Below, in pieces: positions 37,545 to 46,047 of a DNA stretch of 54,812 nucleotides (position 1 is its first letter; the number at the start of each line of letters is the position of its first letter). The position numbers and the translations under genes are program-made. The notes below the pieces were generated by a model. That model did no database searches and was not told the origin of the DNA. It saw only the letters and a list, made by a program, of their open reading frames with translations. This DNA is from an uncultured Gilliamella sp. (GTDB lineage: Bacteria > Pseudomonadota > Gammaproteobacteria > Enterobacterales > Orbaceae), in contig CAMLPV010000016.1 in NCBI GenBank assembly GCA_946482005.1, forward strand, positions 1 through 54,812, given 5' to 3'.

Positions 37545-39165
37545 GAATTTCTTTCTCCCTGTAGATCTCTTTTAGAGGCAATAATACTTTAAAACAGGCG
37601 CCTTTTTTATTATCTACATCACATAATTGAATATGACCATTTAACTCATCGATGCTCGCTAAAACTAAATAAAGTCCAATACCTCGATTATCCCCTTTAG
37701 TTGAATATCCTTTTTGAAAAATGTATTGTGTATCTTCTTCTGAAATACCATTTCCATTATCAATAATCTCTATTTGAAAGGTATTATTGGATATAACTAA
37801 ATTTACATTTATCTGTTTCTCATCTAAAAATTGAACAGCATCTAAACCATTATCAATAAGATTACCAAGGATTGTTATTAAACTATGAGTCACGGAGGTA
37901 TTGGGAATAAGTTTTAATTCACCATCCACATTTAAAGATAGACAAACACCTAATTCTCTCGCTCTGCTAAATTTGCTATTTAAAAAACCAGCAATAATAG
38001 GATCTTTTATTGTTTGACTAATCGCATTTGATTCGGCTTGTTTATTTCCTATTATTTCTTCTAAGTAATCAATTAGTTCTTGCTTATTATTGTTGAATGC
38101 TAAACCATAAATTACATGCAATTTATTGTTGAACTCATGGGATTGAGAACGTAATGCATCAGCATATCGATTCACTCCGGTAAGATTTTCGGCTAATTGT
38201 CGAACCTCAGTCATATCCCGAAACGAAGCAATGGCTCCAACTAAAGATTCTTTTACAAATAAGGGGGTTCTATTGGTAAGAATCACGACACCATTGATAT
38301 TTTGCTCACAATCATATTGAGCAACACCCGTCATCATGACTTCATATAATCGAGTATTGGGAATGATGTCGTCAATCTGTTGTCCAATGATATCCTCTTT
38401 ACTATTACTAATGCGTAATATGCGCCTTGCTTCATTATTAATTTGGGTAATAAAGCCTTGACGATTAACCACAACAATCCCTTCTTTAACCGTTCTGATG
38501 ATTGCATTTCTCTCTTCAAAAAGCTGTGCTATTTCTAATGGCTCAAGTCCATATAGGATTTTTTTTATATTACGGGATAATAATGAAGCTAAAATGATGG
38601 CAATGACTAGGGATGCAACTAATGATAACCAAATAGGTTGACTTGTCCTTGCTGCTAAATGGTCAATTTTTTTTAAGGTTTGACCTACTAGTACTCCGCC
38701 AATTTGCTGATGATGCTCATTAAAAATAGGGCTAAATGCACGAACAGAATCACCCAATGTTCCTTTAGCGATCGATGTATAAGATTCACCTTTTAATGCT
38801 CTTTGCTCATCTCCCCCAACAACGAATCGACCTATTTTATTTTTATCAGGATGAGAATAACGAACACCTTGCATATTGAAAATGACAACAAAATCAACTT
38901 GCGTCAACTTTCGGACTTGCTCAGTATCGGTTTGAATAAAATCTAGATTTTGTGGGGTCGGGTTTTGTATTTTATCAATAAAATCATTTGAAGTTGAAAT
39001 TATATTAGCTATATTTTCAACTTGTTGGTGCGAATGGGTTAAATACTCATCGTTTACAACATGGATAATATAAATATTTTGAGCAATAACTGAAAGTATA
39101 AATACTAAACAAATTAAGCTAATGAGTTTAACTTTTAGTGTTAATCGATTAAAGAGATACTTCAT
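37522..39165 (-). CDS. Sensor histidine kinase, CitA/DcuS/MaeK family
   Basis: Membrane sensor of di- or tricarboxylates. The 547-residue protein has a membrane segment at ~12-34, a periplasmic PAS-like (PASpdc) domain with Arg-Tyr-Ser-His-Pro-Asp and Gly-Glu-Ser-Tyr-Thr ligand-site residues, a second membrane segment at ~178-198, a cytoplasmic PAS domain (~215-325) and a kinase core with phosphoacceptor His343 (Ser-Gln-Ser-His-Glu-Phe-Asn-Asn) and ATP-site Asn and Asp-Asn-Gly-x-Gly motifs. Malate is the likely ligand because the transporter and malic enzyme genes lie directly upstream. No good ribosome site precedes the ATG. Confidence 0.93.
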   Translation of the reverse strand: MKYLFNRLTLKVKLISLICLVFILSVIAQNIYIIHVVNDEYLTHSHQQVENIANIISTSNDFIDKIQNPTPQNLDFIQTDTEQVRKLTQVDFVVIFNMQGVRYSHPDKNKIGRFVVGGDEQRALKGESYTSIAKGTLGDSVRAFSPIFNEHHQQIGGVLVGQTLKKIDHLAARTSQPIWLSLVASLVIAIILASLLSRNIKKILYGLEPLEIAQLFEERNAIIRTVKEGIVVVNRQGFITQINNEARRILRISNSKEDIIGQQIDDIIPNTRLYEVMMTGVAQYDCEQNINGVVILTNRTPLFVKESLVGAIASFRDMTEVRQLAENLTGVNRYADALRSQSHEFNNKLHVIYGLAFNNNKQELIDYLEEIIGNKQAESNAISQTIKDPIIAGFLNSKFSRARELGVCLSLNVDGELKLIPNTSVTHSLITILGNLIDNGLDAVQFLDEKQINVNLVISNNTFQIEIIDNGNGISEEDTQYIFQKGYSTKGDNRGIGLYLVLASIDELNGHIQLCDVDNKKGACFKVLLPLKEIYREKEIHDRSFNS

Positions 39166-39211
39166 TTTTATTATTCAATTTATTAATACTATCATTGTTC
39201 TAACGTATTAA

Positions 39212-39243
39212 ATACCTACTAATAAAAAATTATTAGTAGGTAT
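39212..39243 (-). terminator. Perfect 14-bp hairpin between malic enzyme and sensor kinase genes
   Basis: ATACCTACTAATAA (39212-39225) pairs with 39230-39243 over a 4-nt loop. The T-rich tail is poor on both strands, so it could be a partial terminator or mRNA stabiliser that lowers kinase expression relative to the metabolic genes. Confidence 0.6.
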
Positions 39244-39277
39244 ATTTGAAATAAATTAGATAATTTCAGAATGATCA

Positions 39278-40435
39278 TTAATATTTAGCTGCATTTTTTA
39301 CACTTTCTGCAACTATTTTTGCCACATTTGGTTCAAAGGCATTTGGTAAAATACAATCTACTGATAATTTATCATTCGATACAATGCTTGCTAAACCTTT
39401 GGCTGCGGCTAATTGCATTTCTAACGTAATGTTTTTGGCTCTTGCATCTAAAGCTCCTCTAAAAATACCCGGAAATGCTAAAACATTATTGATTTGGTTA
39501 GGATAATCACTACGCCCTGTACCAACAATATAAGCTCCAGCCGCTTTGGCTTCTTCTGGAAAGATTTCAGGCGTTGGGTTAGCCATAGCAAAAATAATCG
39601 ATTTTTCTGCCATTGTAGAAACCCATTCAGGTTTTAATACACCTGGTGCTGAAACACCGATAAATACATCGGCATTTTTTACTGCATCTTGTAAGGTTCC
39701 TCGTTGTTTTGAACGATTAGTTCTTTTTGCCATTGCCATATGATGAGAAGGTAAAGAACTATCATCTTCAGATAAAATTCCTATTTTATCGACTACTTTT
39801 AGATCTGTGACCCCAGCAGCTAATAGCATATCTGCAATAGCAATACCCGCCGCGCCCCCACCGTTTATTACCACTTTAGCTGATTCAATTTTTTTATTTG
39901 CAACTTTCAGCGCATTATATAATGCAGCTAAAACAACGATTGCAGTGCCATGTTGGTCATCGTGGAAAACAGGAATATCTAAAATTTCTTGTAAACGCTT
40001 TTCAATTTCAAAACAGCGTGGAGCACTGATGTCTTCAAGATTAATGCCACCAAAGGATGGCGCAAGCGCAGCAATATGTTTAACAAGTTCATCTGGGTCT
40101 TGAGTATTTAACGATAAAGGAATTGCATCTACATTGGCAAATTGTTTAAACAATATCGCTTTACCTTCCATAACCGGAATCGCTGCTTCTGGTCCAATAT
40201 TACCAAGCCCTAATACCGCGGAACCATCGGTAATCACTGCCACTAAATTACGTTTACTTGTATATTCATAAACAGATTCAGGATGTTGTGCGATCTCTGT
40301 GCAAACGGCTGCCACTCCAGGCGTATAAGCAACACTAAGATCCGACATTGAATTAACGGGTACTTTTGAGTTGATTTCAAATTTACCATGCATTTGTTTA
40401 CTAATGGCTAAAGCTTTTTCTTGAACTGTTGTCAT
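39278..40435 (-). CDS. Malic enzyme (short form, no phosphotransacetylase domain)
   Basis: Oxidative decarboxylation of malate to pyruvate with NAD(P)+. The 385-residue protein has the N-terminal Tyr-Thr-Pro-Gly-Val-Ala catalytic Tyr region, [14 protein letters not shown]al-binding Asp-Asp-Gln-His-Gly-Thr-Ala and a Gly-Gly-Gly-Ala-Ala-Gly-Ile nucleotide fold. It resembles the first half of MaeB; the acetyltransferase-like half is absent, as in Gram-positive MaeE/YtsJ. The ATG at 40435 has AAGGAA six bases ahead; an in-frame ATG at 40471 lacks one. It follows the transporter gene, together forming an uptake and decarboxylation pair. Confidence 0.93.
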   Translation of the reverse strand: MTTVQEKALAISKQMHGKFEINSKVPVNSMSDLSVAYTPGVAAVCTEIAQHPESVYEYTSKRNLVAVITDGSAVLGLGNIGPEAAIPVMEGKAILFKQFANVDAIPLSLNTQDPDELVKHIAALAPSFGGINLEDISAPRCFEIEKRLQEILDIPVFHDDQHGTAIVVLAALYNALKVANKKIESAKVVINGGGAAGIAIADMLLAAGVTDLKVVDKIGILSEDDSSLPSHHMAMAKRTNRSKQRGTLQDAVKNADVFIGVSAPGVLKPEWVSTMAEKSIIFAMANPTPEIFPEEAKAAGAYIVGTGRSDYPNQINNVLAFPGIFRGALDARAKNITLEMQLAAAKGLASIVSNDKLSVDCILPNAFEPNVAKIVAESVKNAAKY

Positions 40436-40556
40436 GATTATTCCTTTCTGATTACACTTAAAAACTATCAAATTAATAACTAATATTTTTGTTGTTTATG
40501 TTGTATTAATTACTTTTAAAATCATATATCTTCATTACTGTTATAAACTTGCGCAA

Positions 40557-41852
40557 CTACATATGTAAGTATCTTAATAATGCTGTGGTACATATCACCA
40601 TTAAAGCCCCTCCTAATCTTGTTGCAACTTGTGCAAATGGCATTAAGTTCATTCTATTTGCCGTTGACAGTATCGCTACATCACCTGTTCCACCCATACC
40701 ACTTTGACATGATGAGATGATTGAAGCTTCAACAGGATACATTTTTAGGAAAAAACTACAGACAAAACCTGTCATTGATACGGTAAATACTACAGAGATA
40801 ATGGTTATAAAATAAGGAATAGTTAAAACATTTACAACACTGCCTAAATCAATATATAGCAGACCTAAACCAGCCATTAAAGGAAAAGTAAAATTACCGG
40901 AGATAAATTTATACCATTGTTGACTACCACGTTCGACACTTTCAGGTAATAAACGGAAATATTTAACAAATGCAGTGGCAATAATCATTAATACGGGACC
41001 AGGAAAATGAGTTATCTTTTCCAAAATCATACCAAATATGAATAGTGTGGCTAAAATCATCACAGCCCCACTCATTGCTCTGGCATCTAATGGAGTCTTA
41101 TCTTCTTTTAATGCATCTGCTAATCCATCAAACTCAATTTTTACCAGTTGACCATGACCACTTAAATGAGGTTTGACTTCACCAATTCGACTCATTATGG
41201 CGGTAAAAGTAATTGCAAAGAAGTTACCTACTACGGTTGCAGGAATTAATGCGCTTACAAATTTATCATAATCTTGCTCAAGGATATTACTATAAGCGTT
41301 AGACAGTTGTAATACGCCTTCACCAATTCCTCCAGCCATAACAGGCGAAACAGTATAGAAAAAAGCATGTTCCCAAGTATCACCAAAAGCAACAGCAACA
41401 CAGACACCGACAAAAGCAGCTAGGCACATACCAAGTAACATCGGAATCATCATACGAATGAAACCTTGTATTAAAATGACTCTATGCATACCTAAAATAC
41501 TACCACACACTAAGCTTGCAATATAAAAGAGTAAAAAATTAGAGTCTTTCATTAACATTTTGGCTGCTGTTAAAGTATTTTCATCAAAAACACCGCAGTA
41601 AACTAATAGTGACGGTACAATTAACGATAAAATTGCGGGTGCCCCAAATTTTTTGAAAAAAGGTATATTTTGACCTACGGTTCCTAAAAACCAACCTAAT
41701 GGTAAAATAACAGCAAATCCCCCGATCAGTGTTTTTGGCAACATATCTAATTGGGCAGCAATAATCACAATAATTGAACAAATCGCAAAAATGGGTAAGG
41801 GTAGCGATCCTATGTAAATTTTATTAATTTGGAAATCCTTCGTCATGCTCAT
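40557..41852 (-). CDS. 2-hydroxycarboxylate (malate/citrate) transporter, CCS family
   Basis: Inner-membrane symporter of the 2HCT family (CitS, MaeN, MaeP, CimH) for malate or citrate. The 431-residue protein has about 11-12 hydrophobic segments and the two family Gly-Gly-x-Gly re-entrant loops: Ala-Gly-Gly-Ile-Gly-Glu-Gly in the middle and Gly-Met-Gly-Gly-Thr-Gly-Asp near the C-terminus. AAAGG lies 7 bases before the ATG at 41852. The next gene encodes malic enzyme, which favours malate over citrate; no citrate lyase genes are present. Confidence 0.93.
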   Translation of the reverse strand: MSMTKDFQINKIYIGSLPLPIFAICSIIVIIAAQLDMLPKTLIGGFAVILPLGWFLGTVGQNIPFFKKFGAPAILSLIVPSLLVYCGVFDENTLTAAKMLMKDSNFLLFYIASLVCGSILGMHRVILIQGFIRMMIPMLLGMCLAAFVGVCVAVAFGDTWEHAFFYTVSPVMAGGIGEGVLQLSNAYSNILEQDYDKFVSALIPATVVGNFFAITFTAIMSRIGEVKPHLSGHGQLVKIEFDGLADALKEDKTPLDARAMSGAVMILATLFIFGMILEKITHFPGPVLMIIATAFVKYFRLLPESVERGSQQWYKFISGNFTFPLMAGLGLLYIDLGSVVNVLTIPYFITIISVVFTVSMTGFVCSFFLKMYPVEASIISSCQSGMGGTGDVAILSTANRMNLMPFAQVATRLGGALMVICTTALLRYLHM

Positions 41853-42011
41853 AACTCAACCTTTTTGTTGTTTAACTTCGCTTTGGAATCTTAAACAGTA
41901 TAGTTGTTGATGAAAAATTCAGAAGAATAAGAAAGTTATATAACTAATTATGTAATTAATGTAAGTCATTTAACTATCTTTCAAAACATTAAATTTTTAA
42001 ATAATAGTCAG

Positions 42012-42263
42012 TTAGGAAAAACCGTATCTAAGTAAGCACTCTTGCGCTTGCTTATTTTGTAAAAAATCGATAAATAATTTTGCGTCAATATTTGTTGGAT
42101 TGAGTAGGGCTATACTATATTCAATAGTAGGAAGAAGGTGATTAGGTATTTCAATAACCGCTAATTGGCCATTTTGTTGTATTAAGGGAGCATAATTGGC
42201 ATAACCAATATAAACATCTATAGTATTATTTAATAGAAAGTATTGAATAAGAATAAAATACAA
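42012..42263 (-). pseudogene. C-terminal remnant of a ModA-type substrate-binding protein
   Basis: The 83-residue frame resembles the C-terminus of periplasmic molybdate/anion-binding proteins: Asp-Val-Tyr-Ile-Gly-Tyr, then Glu-Ile-Pro...Ile-Glu-Tyr-Ser-Ile-Ala-Leu-Leu, then Phe-Ile-Asp-Phe-Leu-Gln ... Leu-Arg-Tyr-Gly-Phe. A complete protein would be ~240-260 residues; the N-terminal two thirds and the signal peptide are gone. The nominal start is a TTG with no ribosome site, and the upstream frame runs into a terminator hairpin. No modB or modC is nearby. Confidence 0.7.
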
Positions 42264-42277
42264 AATTACTTTCTTAG

Positions 42278-42304
42278 TAAAAAAGCGGTAATTAATACCG
42301 CTTT
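42278..42304 (-). terminator. Rho-independent terminator of the CsgG-DUF4810-DUF799 operon
   Basis: AAAGCGGTA (42282-42290) and TACCGCTTT (42296-42304) form a 9-bp stem with a 5-nt loop. On the minus strand it is followed by a T-run, 45 bases after the last gene. Confidence 0.88.
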
Positions 42305-42348
42305 GAGTTTACTATAAATTAATTTATATGGAGTTAATTTAAAATAAC

Positions 42349-43014
42349 CTATTTTTCTGCTTTAGTCGTTGCATAAGGTCCATATAATATTCCATTTGCT
42401 TTTATTGGATTTGGTGTAAATAATCGTGCCGTAGCAACTCCTGAAATTGCAATACTGTGATCTCTGACTGTGTCGGTGATTTGTGTAATTGCAGCAGAAA
42501 TTAAACTCGAAATTAGACTATTGCTAGACTGTTGATTTTCTAAACTTGAAGCAGATGCAAAGCCAGTCCAGAGAATTTTTTCAGAGCGGGCATCGACTAG
42601 TTTTGCGTCTAATGTTACCCGTGTGTCACTTTGAATGACTTGATAATTCGTTCCATAATTTTGGATATTGATATATAAAACGGCATCAGGATTAAAGATT
42701 TGTCGTATTTTTGCTAGGCTAACCGATTGAATCTCATTAGCAACGGTTAATCCATTTTGTCTAAATACTTCATTAGTTAAGTTAACTGGAAAAACATAGT
42801 ATCCAGCTTCTGATAGTGGCAATGTTACTTGTGAAAAAACCCCAAAGCTGGCATTAATTTCGTTTGACTGATTGGTTGGTAATAAGACCAATATAGAAGC
42901 GGGTTTGCTTTCTTTAAATGCGGTGTAATCGTAGTTTTCTTTTTGTGTTGAACAACCAACTAGCATAAAGAGTGCGAATAAAGTTCCTAATAGTGCAATA
43001 AATTTATTATTCAT
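42349..43014 (-). CDS. DUF799 (GNA1162-like) lipoprotein
   Basis: A 221-residue outer-membrane lipoprotein of the DUF799 family, known from the Neisseria antigen GNA1162. A signal peptide ends in the lipobox Leu-Val-Gly-Cys, with Ser at +2 favouring the outer membrane. The body has the Pro-Ala-Ser-Ile-Leu-Val-Leu-Leu-Pro start and Ala-Lys-Leu-Val-Asp-Ala-Arg-Ser motif of TolB-like domains. It is the last of three adjacent lipoprotein genes; the same trio (CsgG-like, DUF4810, DUF799) is conserved in other proteobacteria, suggesting a joint envelope complex of unknown function. Confidence 0.85.
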   Translation of the reverse strand: MNNKFIALLGTLFALFMLVGCSTQKENYDYTAFKESKPASILVLLPTNQSNEINASFGVFSQVTLPLSEAGYYVFPVNLTNEVFRQNGLTVANEIQSVSLAKIRQIFNPDAVLYINIQNYGTNYQVIQSDTRVTLDAKLVDARSEKILWTGFASASSLENQQSSNSLISSLISAAITQITDTVRDHSIAISGVATARLFTPNPIKANGILYGPYATTKAEK

Positions 43015-43017
43015 TAA

Positions 43018-43377
43018 TTAACGTCCTCGATATTTGCGTTCAACAAACTCAATAAAGTTTTTGGATTCTGGAAAAAGTGTTTTTTCCAATTCAAATTGTT
43101 CCATAGCTTTATTGTTGTTTCCTTGAGTTGTATATAATAATCCCAAATGAGCATGTAACCCCGGGGGAATAGGTTTATTGGCTGATTTTGCTTTTTCAAT
43201 GGATTTTTCTAAAGCTAAGATTTGTTCAGAATAGCTTGATTTATCAGGTTGATTATAGTTATAAAGATTTTCTTGATAACCATCCCAATAATAGATTGTA
43301 TTTGAAGATTGGCAGCCACTTAATAACAACAAAACTCCTGAAAACAATAAATAGGTAATATATTGTTTTTTTAACAT
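43018..43377 (-). CDS. DUF4810 lipoprotein
   Basis: A 119-residue lipoprotein (lipobox Leu-Ser-Gly-Cys, Gln at +2, so outer membrane). Tyr-Tyr-Trp-x-Gly-Tyr-Gln-Glu-Asn-Leu-Tyr near residue 30 and a short TPR-like helical pair (Ala-His-Leu-Gly-Leu-Leu-Tyr-Thr-Thr-Gln-Gly-Asn-Asn) are the DUF4810 hallmarks. It is the middle gene of the trio, 3 bp before the DUF799 gene and 34 bp after csgG. AAAGGA precedes the ATG. Confidence 0.87.
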   Translation of the reverse strand: MLKKQYITYLLFSGVLLLLSGCQSSNTIYYWDGYQENLYNYNQPDKSSYSEQILALEKSIEKAKSANKPIPPGLHAHLGLLYTTQGNNNKAMEQFELEKTLFPESKNFIEFVERKYRGR

Positions 43378-43411
43378 TATGATAATCCTTTAATAATTGA
43401 TTTTTAATTTT

Positions 43412-44083
43412 TTATTTTGTTGCAGGTTTCCATGCACCATTATTTAATCCATTAACTAGATTATTAATCGCTTCTCGAATAGCGAGATCCAATACTTTTC
43501 CGTTGAGAGTTGAATCGTAACTAGCAGTGCCACCAAAACCTATAACTTCACGGTTGGATAAACTGTATTCACCCGCGCCTTGCACGCTATAAACCACTTG
43601 GGATGTATTAATATCTATGATGTTCAAATTAACTTTAGCATAAGCAATCTGCTGTTTACCCTTTCCAAGAATTCCCCATAACTGATGATCTCCAACTTCT
43701 TTGCGTCCAAACTCAGTGATATCACCAGAAATAATATAATTGGCGCCGATTATGTTTTGCTTTTGTTTTTTATAATTTGCTTCAGCAGCCAGTTCCCCCA
43801 TATTTGTTCTATCTAATACATTGAAATGATTAGTTTGCTGTAAATGACTAATGAGCAATGTTTTTGATTGATTACCTAACCTATCAACTCCATCTGAAAA
43901 TATACCATTTTGATAATTAGAACGGTTTTCAAATTTACCTACAGCAATACTGGTTTTCACACCGTTATATTGTGAATTATAACTATTGACTGTTGGGGAA
44001 ACGATGGTTTGTGATGACTCTTTAGCACAACCAATTAATAAACTACTAAAAATAATAATTCCAACTAATTTTTTTGTATCCAT
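43412..44083 (-). CDS. CsgG-family outer-membrane lipoprotein
   Basis: A 223-residue lipoprotein (Leu-Ile-Gly-Cys lipobox, Ala at +2) of the CsgG superfamily. Motifs include Ile-Ala-Val-Gly-Lys-Phe-Glu-Asn-Arg-Ser, Phe-Asn-Val-Leu-Asp-Arg-Thr-Asn-Met-Gly-Glu-Leu, and Ala-Asn-Tyr-Ile-Ile-Ser-Gly-Asp-Ile-Thr-Glu-Phe-Gly. E. coli CsgG is longer (277) and forms the curli pore; no curli subunit genes are near, so this is the stand-alone form found with DUF4810 and DUF799. It is the first gene of the trio and a Fur-like box lies upstream. Confidence 0.9.
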   Translation of the reverse strand: MDTKKLVGIIIFSSLLIGCAKESSQTIVSPTVNSYNSQYNGVKTSIAVGKFENRSNYQNGIFSDGVDRLGNQSKTLLISHLQQTNHFNVLDRTNMGELAAEANYKKQKQNIIGANYIISGDITEFGRKEVGDHQLWGILGKGKQQIAYAKVNLNIIDINTSQVVYSVQGAGEYSLSNREVIGFGGTASYDSTLNGKVLDLAIREAINNLVNGLNNGAWKPATK

Positions 44084-44135
44084 GTCTATCTTGTCCTTTT
44101 CTATTAAATGATGAATATTTAGTCATAAATAATAT

Positions 44136-44154
44136 TATAATAATAATCATTATC
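44136..44154 (-). promoter_or_regulatory. Candidate Fur box upstream of the CsgG operon
   Basis: TATAATAATAATCATTATC matches the Fur consensus at 17 of 19 positions, 53 bp upstream of the csgG-like ATG. A second partial match (TCATTATCATT) follows at about 44170. The region is very AT-rich, which raises the chance of coincidence. Confidence 0.6.
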
Positions 44155-44570
44155 AATAATAATTTAGTCATTATCATTAAAATTTAATAATTCGACTGTT
44201 AGATTAATTATTGTAATATTCAAGTCGACGATAAATTTGTTAAACAGTTATACTATTTAAATGATGGCATCACTATAAACAACATACTTAATTTTGTTTA
44301 AGCTCGTAATAGAATGACAACAATCATGATGCTAATGATTCCTTGAATAATGTAACAAGAACTTTAATAAGAGGGAGGGATTGGGATAGGTGTTATCTGA
44401 TTTACAATAGAAAGTAAGTATAATTTACAACAATAATAATTATACTAACAATATATTGTATTGAATGATTTTATTGATTACTAAAAAGCAATTACATAAT
44501 TAAATAAAATATACTCAAACGTATGCTTAACCTCAAACTTTTTTTCAAAATTTTATACATTACGGCAATC
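44155..44570. other. AT-rich intergenic region
   Basis: About 415 bases between the Fur-like box and the end of the orphan lipoprotein gene. No ORF, RNA gene or strong hairpin was recognised. Confidence 0.5.
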
Positions 44571-45158
44571 TTATTGGCGTACTAAACACTCCTGAATTTT
44601 ATCTACTTCTTTATTTAGAGCCTCAATAACCAAGTCTGGATGAGCTCTTTCAACCGTTTTGATATACTCAAATCCATCATTTATTGATGAGCCAGTATAT
44701 TGCTGAGCTTGCTTAATATTACTAAATAGGTAATTGATACCATTTTTATTACGAGTAGTCGTTAAAGTATAACTTATAAAATATTTTGAGTAATATTGAT
44801 AATCCGTTACAGCATTAGCAACAACATTATTACCTTCAACAAGTTTTATTGTGTCACCACCACTGACAGTAATTGATTGATGATTATTCATATTGTAATA
44901 AGACCACCAATTTGAACCATAATAATTTTCATTAGTAAGTACTACAGGACTATTATCAAGTTCTTGAGCGATGCAGAGTGATAATGAAGAGCGAAGTATG
45001 GTGATAGGTCTTGATGTACTATATTTCTTCAATATATCTATGCCTGACGAGTTTTGACCAATTTCTACTCCTTCAGTTTGATAAATTGACATCATTTTTT
45101 GAGATGTACAGCCAGTTAGCAAAGCAAATATTGTAAAAATTCCAAGTAACTTTTTCAT
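44571..45158 (-). CDS. Orphan lipoprotein, unknown family
   Basis: A 195-residue protein with a short signal peptide and lipobox Leu-Thr-Gly-Cys (Cys17, Thr at +2), so probably an outer-membrane lipoprotein. The mature part is rich in Ser, Thr, Tyr and Asn, contains a Trp-Trp-Ser-Tyr-Tyr stretch, two further Cys residues (~63 and 191) that could form a disulfide, and a C-terminal helical segment. No domain recognised. It is monocistronic with a ribosome site (AAAGGG) before the ATG. It shares orientation but not a transcript with the CsgG trio. Confidence 0.75.
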   Translation of the reverse strand: MKKLLGIFTIFALLTGCTSQKMMSIYQTEGVEIGQNSSGIDILKKYSTSRPITILRSSLSLCIAQELDNSPVVLTNENYYGSNWWSYYNMNNHQSITVSGGDTIKLVEGNNVVANAVTDYQYYSKYFISYTLTTTRNKNGINYLFSNIKQAQQYTGSSINDGFEYIKTVERAHPDLVIEALNKEVDKIQECLVRQ

Positions 45159-45310
45159 GTAACGCCCTTTTTAGGATAAGCTAATTAATTCTAGCTGTTT
45201 ACGTATTGATTTGCTAGTGTTTGCATAAGGAATAAGACTATTAATCAAAAATAGAACGTTTATTGATATTAATTCAATAAGATATACCGTTAAAGTGCAA
45301 ATTAGAAATG

Positions 45311-45333
45311 TGAGAGAAATAAAATTTCTCTCA
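45311..45333 (-). terminator. Hairpin after the waaY-like gene
   Basis: TGAGAGAAAT (45311-45320) and ATTTCTCTCA (45324-45333) form a perfect 10-bp stem with a 3-nt loop, nine bases after the stop. The minus-strand tail is only moderately T-rich. Confidence 0.65.
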
Positions 45334-45342
45334 TTTGTTATA

Positions 45343-46047
45343 TTAGACCTCTTTACCTCGTAATTTGCGAGATAATTTTTTAAATCCGTGAGTAAATTTT
45401 TTAATTGCCATTGCCATAACGGGTACTTTAATTTTGATATTGAAACGTTCTTTTAGCTCGATAGCATCATTGGCCTTAGTTAACCAAATAAAGCCCGAAT
45501 TGGTCAAATCAATTGCTTTAATCTTTCCTTCTGGTGTTAAAATAAAATTACCACCATGTACGTCATTCGAAACCAAATTATAACTATGTAATTTTTCAAT
45601 ACAATCTTTTACTTGATCGCCATATTTATTCATTTCTTCCCATTTCAAGGAACGACCTTCAACAAAATTGAATATCATATAGTGACGTTTGGTTTTTTTA
45701 TCAAATGCGACCAAATACAGCTCATAAGCGATGTCGCATTTATCAAGTGAAATTTTTGCTAGCTTATGAATTAAATTGAAATAAAAATCACCTGTAATTT
45801 TAGCAATAATTCGACGCTCTAAACGTTCTTCTACTCCACCATCAATTTTAAAAATAAATTTGCTTTGATTATGATTAATTAGATAAGTATATCGTTCTAA
45901 TTTATCGCTGGGATCAAGTAACTCATGATGTCCTTCTTCCGCTAAAAACTGATCAAAAAGGTCTAAATAATTTATTTCATTATTTTCTACATAAGCGAAC
46001 TTCATATCGCCGCGTTCAATTTCAATAATGTTTGCAAAGTTATTCAA
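45343..46047 (-). CDS. waaY: Lipopolysaccharide core heptose kinase, WaaY/RfaY family
   Basis: Kinase-fold protein expected to phosphorylate a heptose of the LPS inner core, using ATP in the cytoplasm. The 234-residue length equals WaaY (~232). The catalytic loop reads Asn-Asp-Val-His-Gly-Gly-Asn-Phe and the metal-binding Asp lies in Ala-Ile-Asp-Leu-Thr-Asn-Ser-Gly. The C-terminus is strongly basic (Lys/Arg-rich), good for membrane contact. The start is TTG at 46047; an ATG at 46005 would cut off conserved N-terminal sequence. Other waa genes are not nearby. Confidence 0.82.
   Translation of the reverse strand: MNNFANIIEIERGDMKFAYVENNEINYLDLFDQFLAEEGHHELLDPSDKLERYTYLINHNQSKFIFKIDGGVEERLERRIIAKITGDFYFNLIHKLAKISLDKCDIAYELYLVAFDKKTKRHYMIFNFVEGRSLKWEEMNKYGDQVKDCIEKLHSYNLVSNDVHGGNFILTPEGKIKAIDLTNSGFIWLTKANDAIELKERFNIKIKVPVMAMAIKKFTHGFKKLSRKLRGKEV

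Noticed and set aside
41934..41945. Palindrome AGTTATATAACT upstream of the malate transporter
   Set aside because: AT-only except for the ends, in a very AT-rich region; no match to known MaeR or CitB sites could be claimed.
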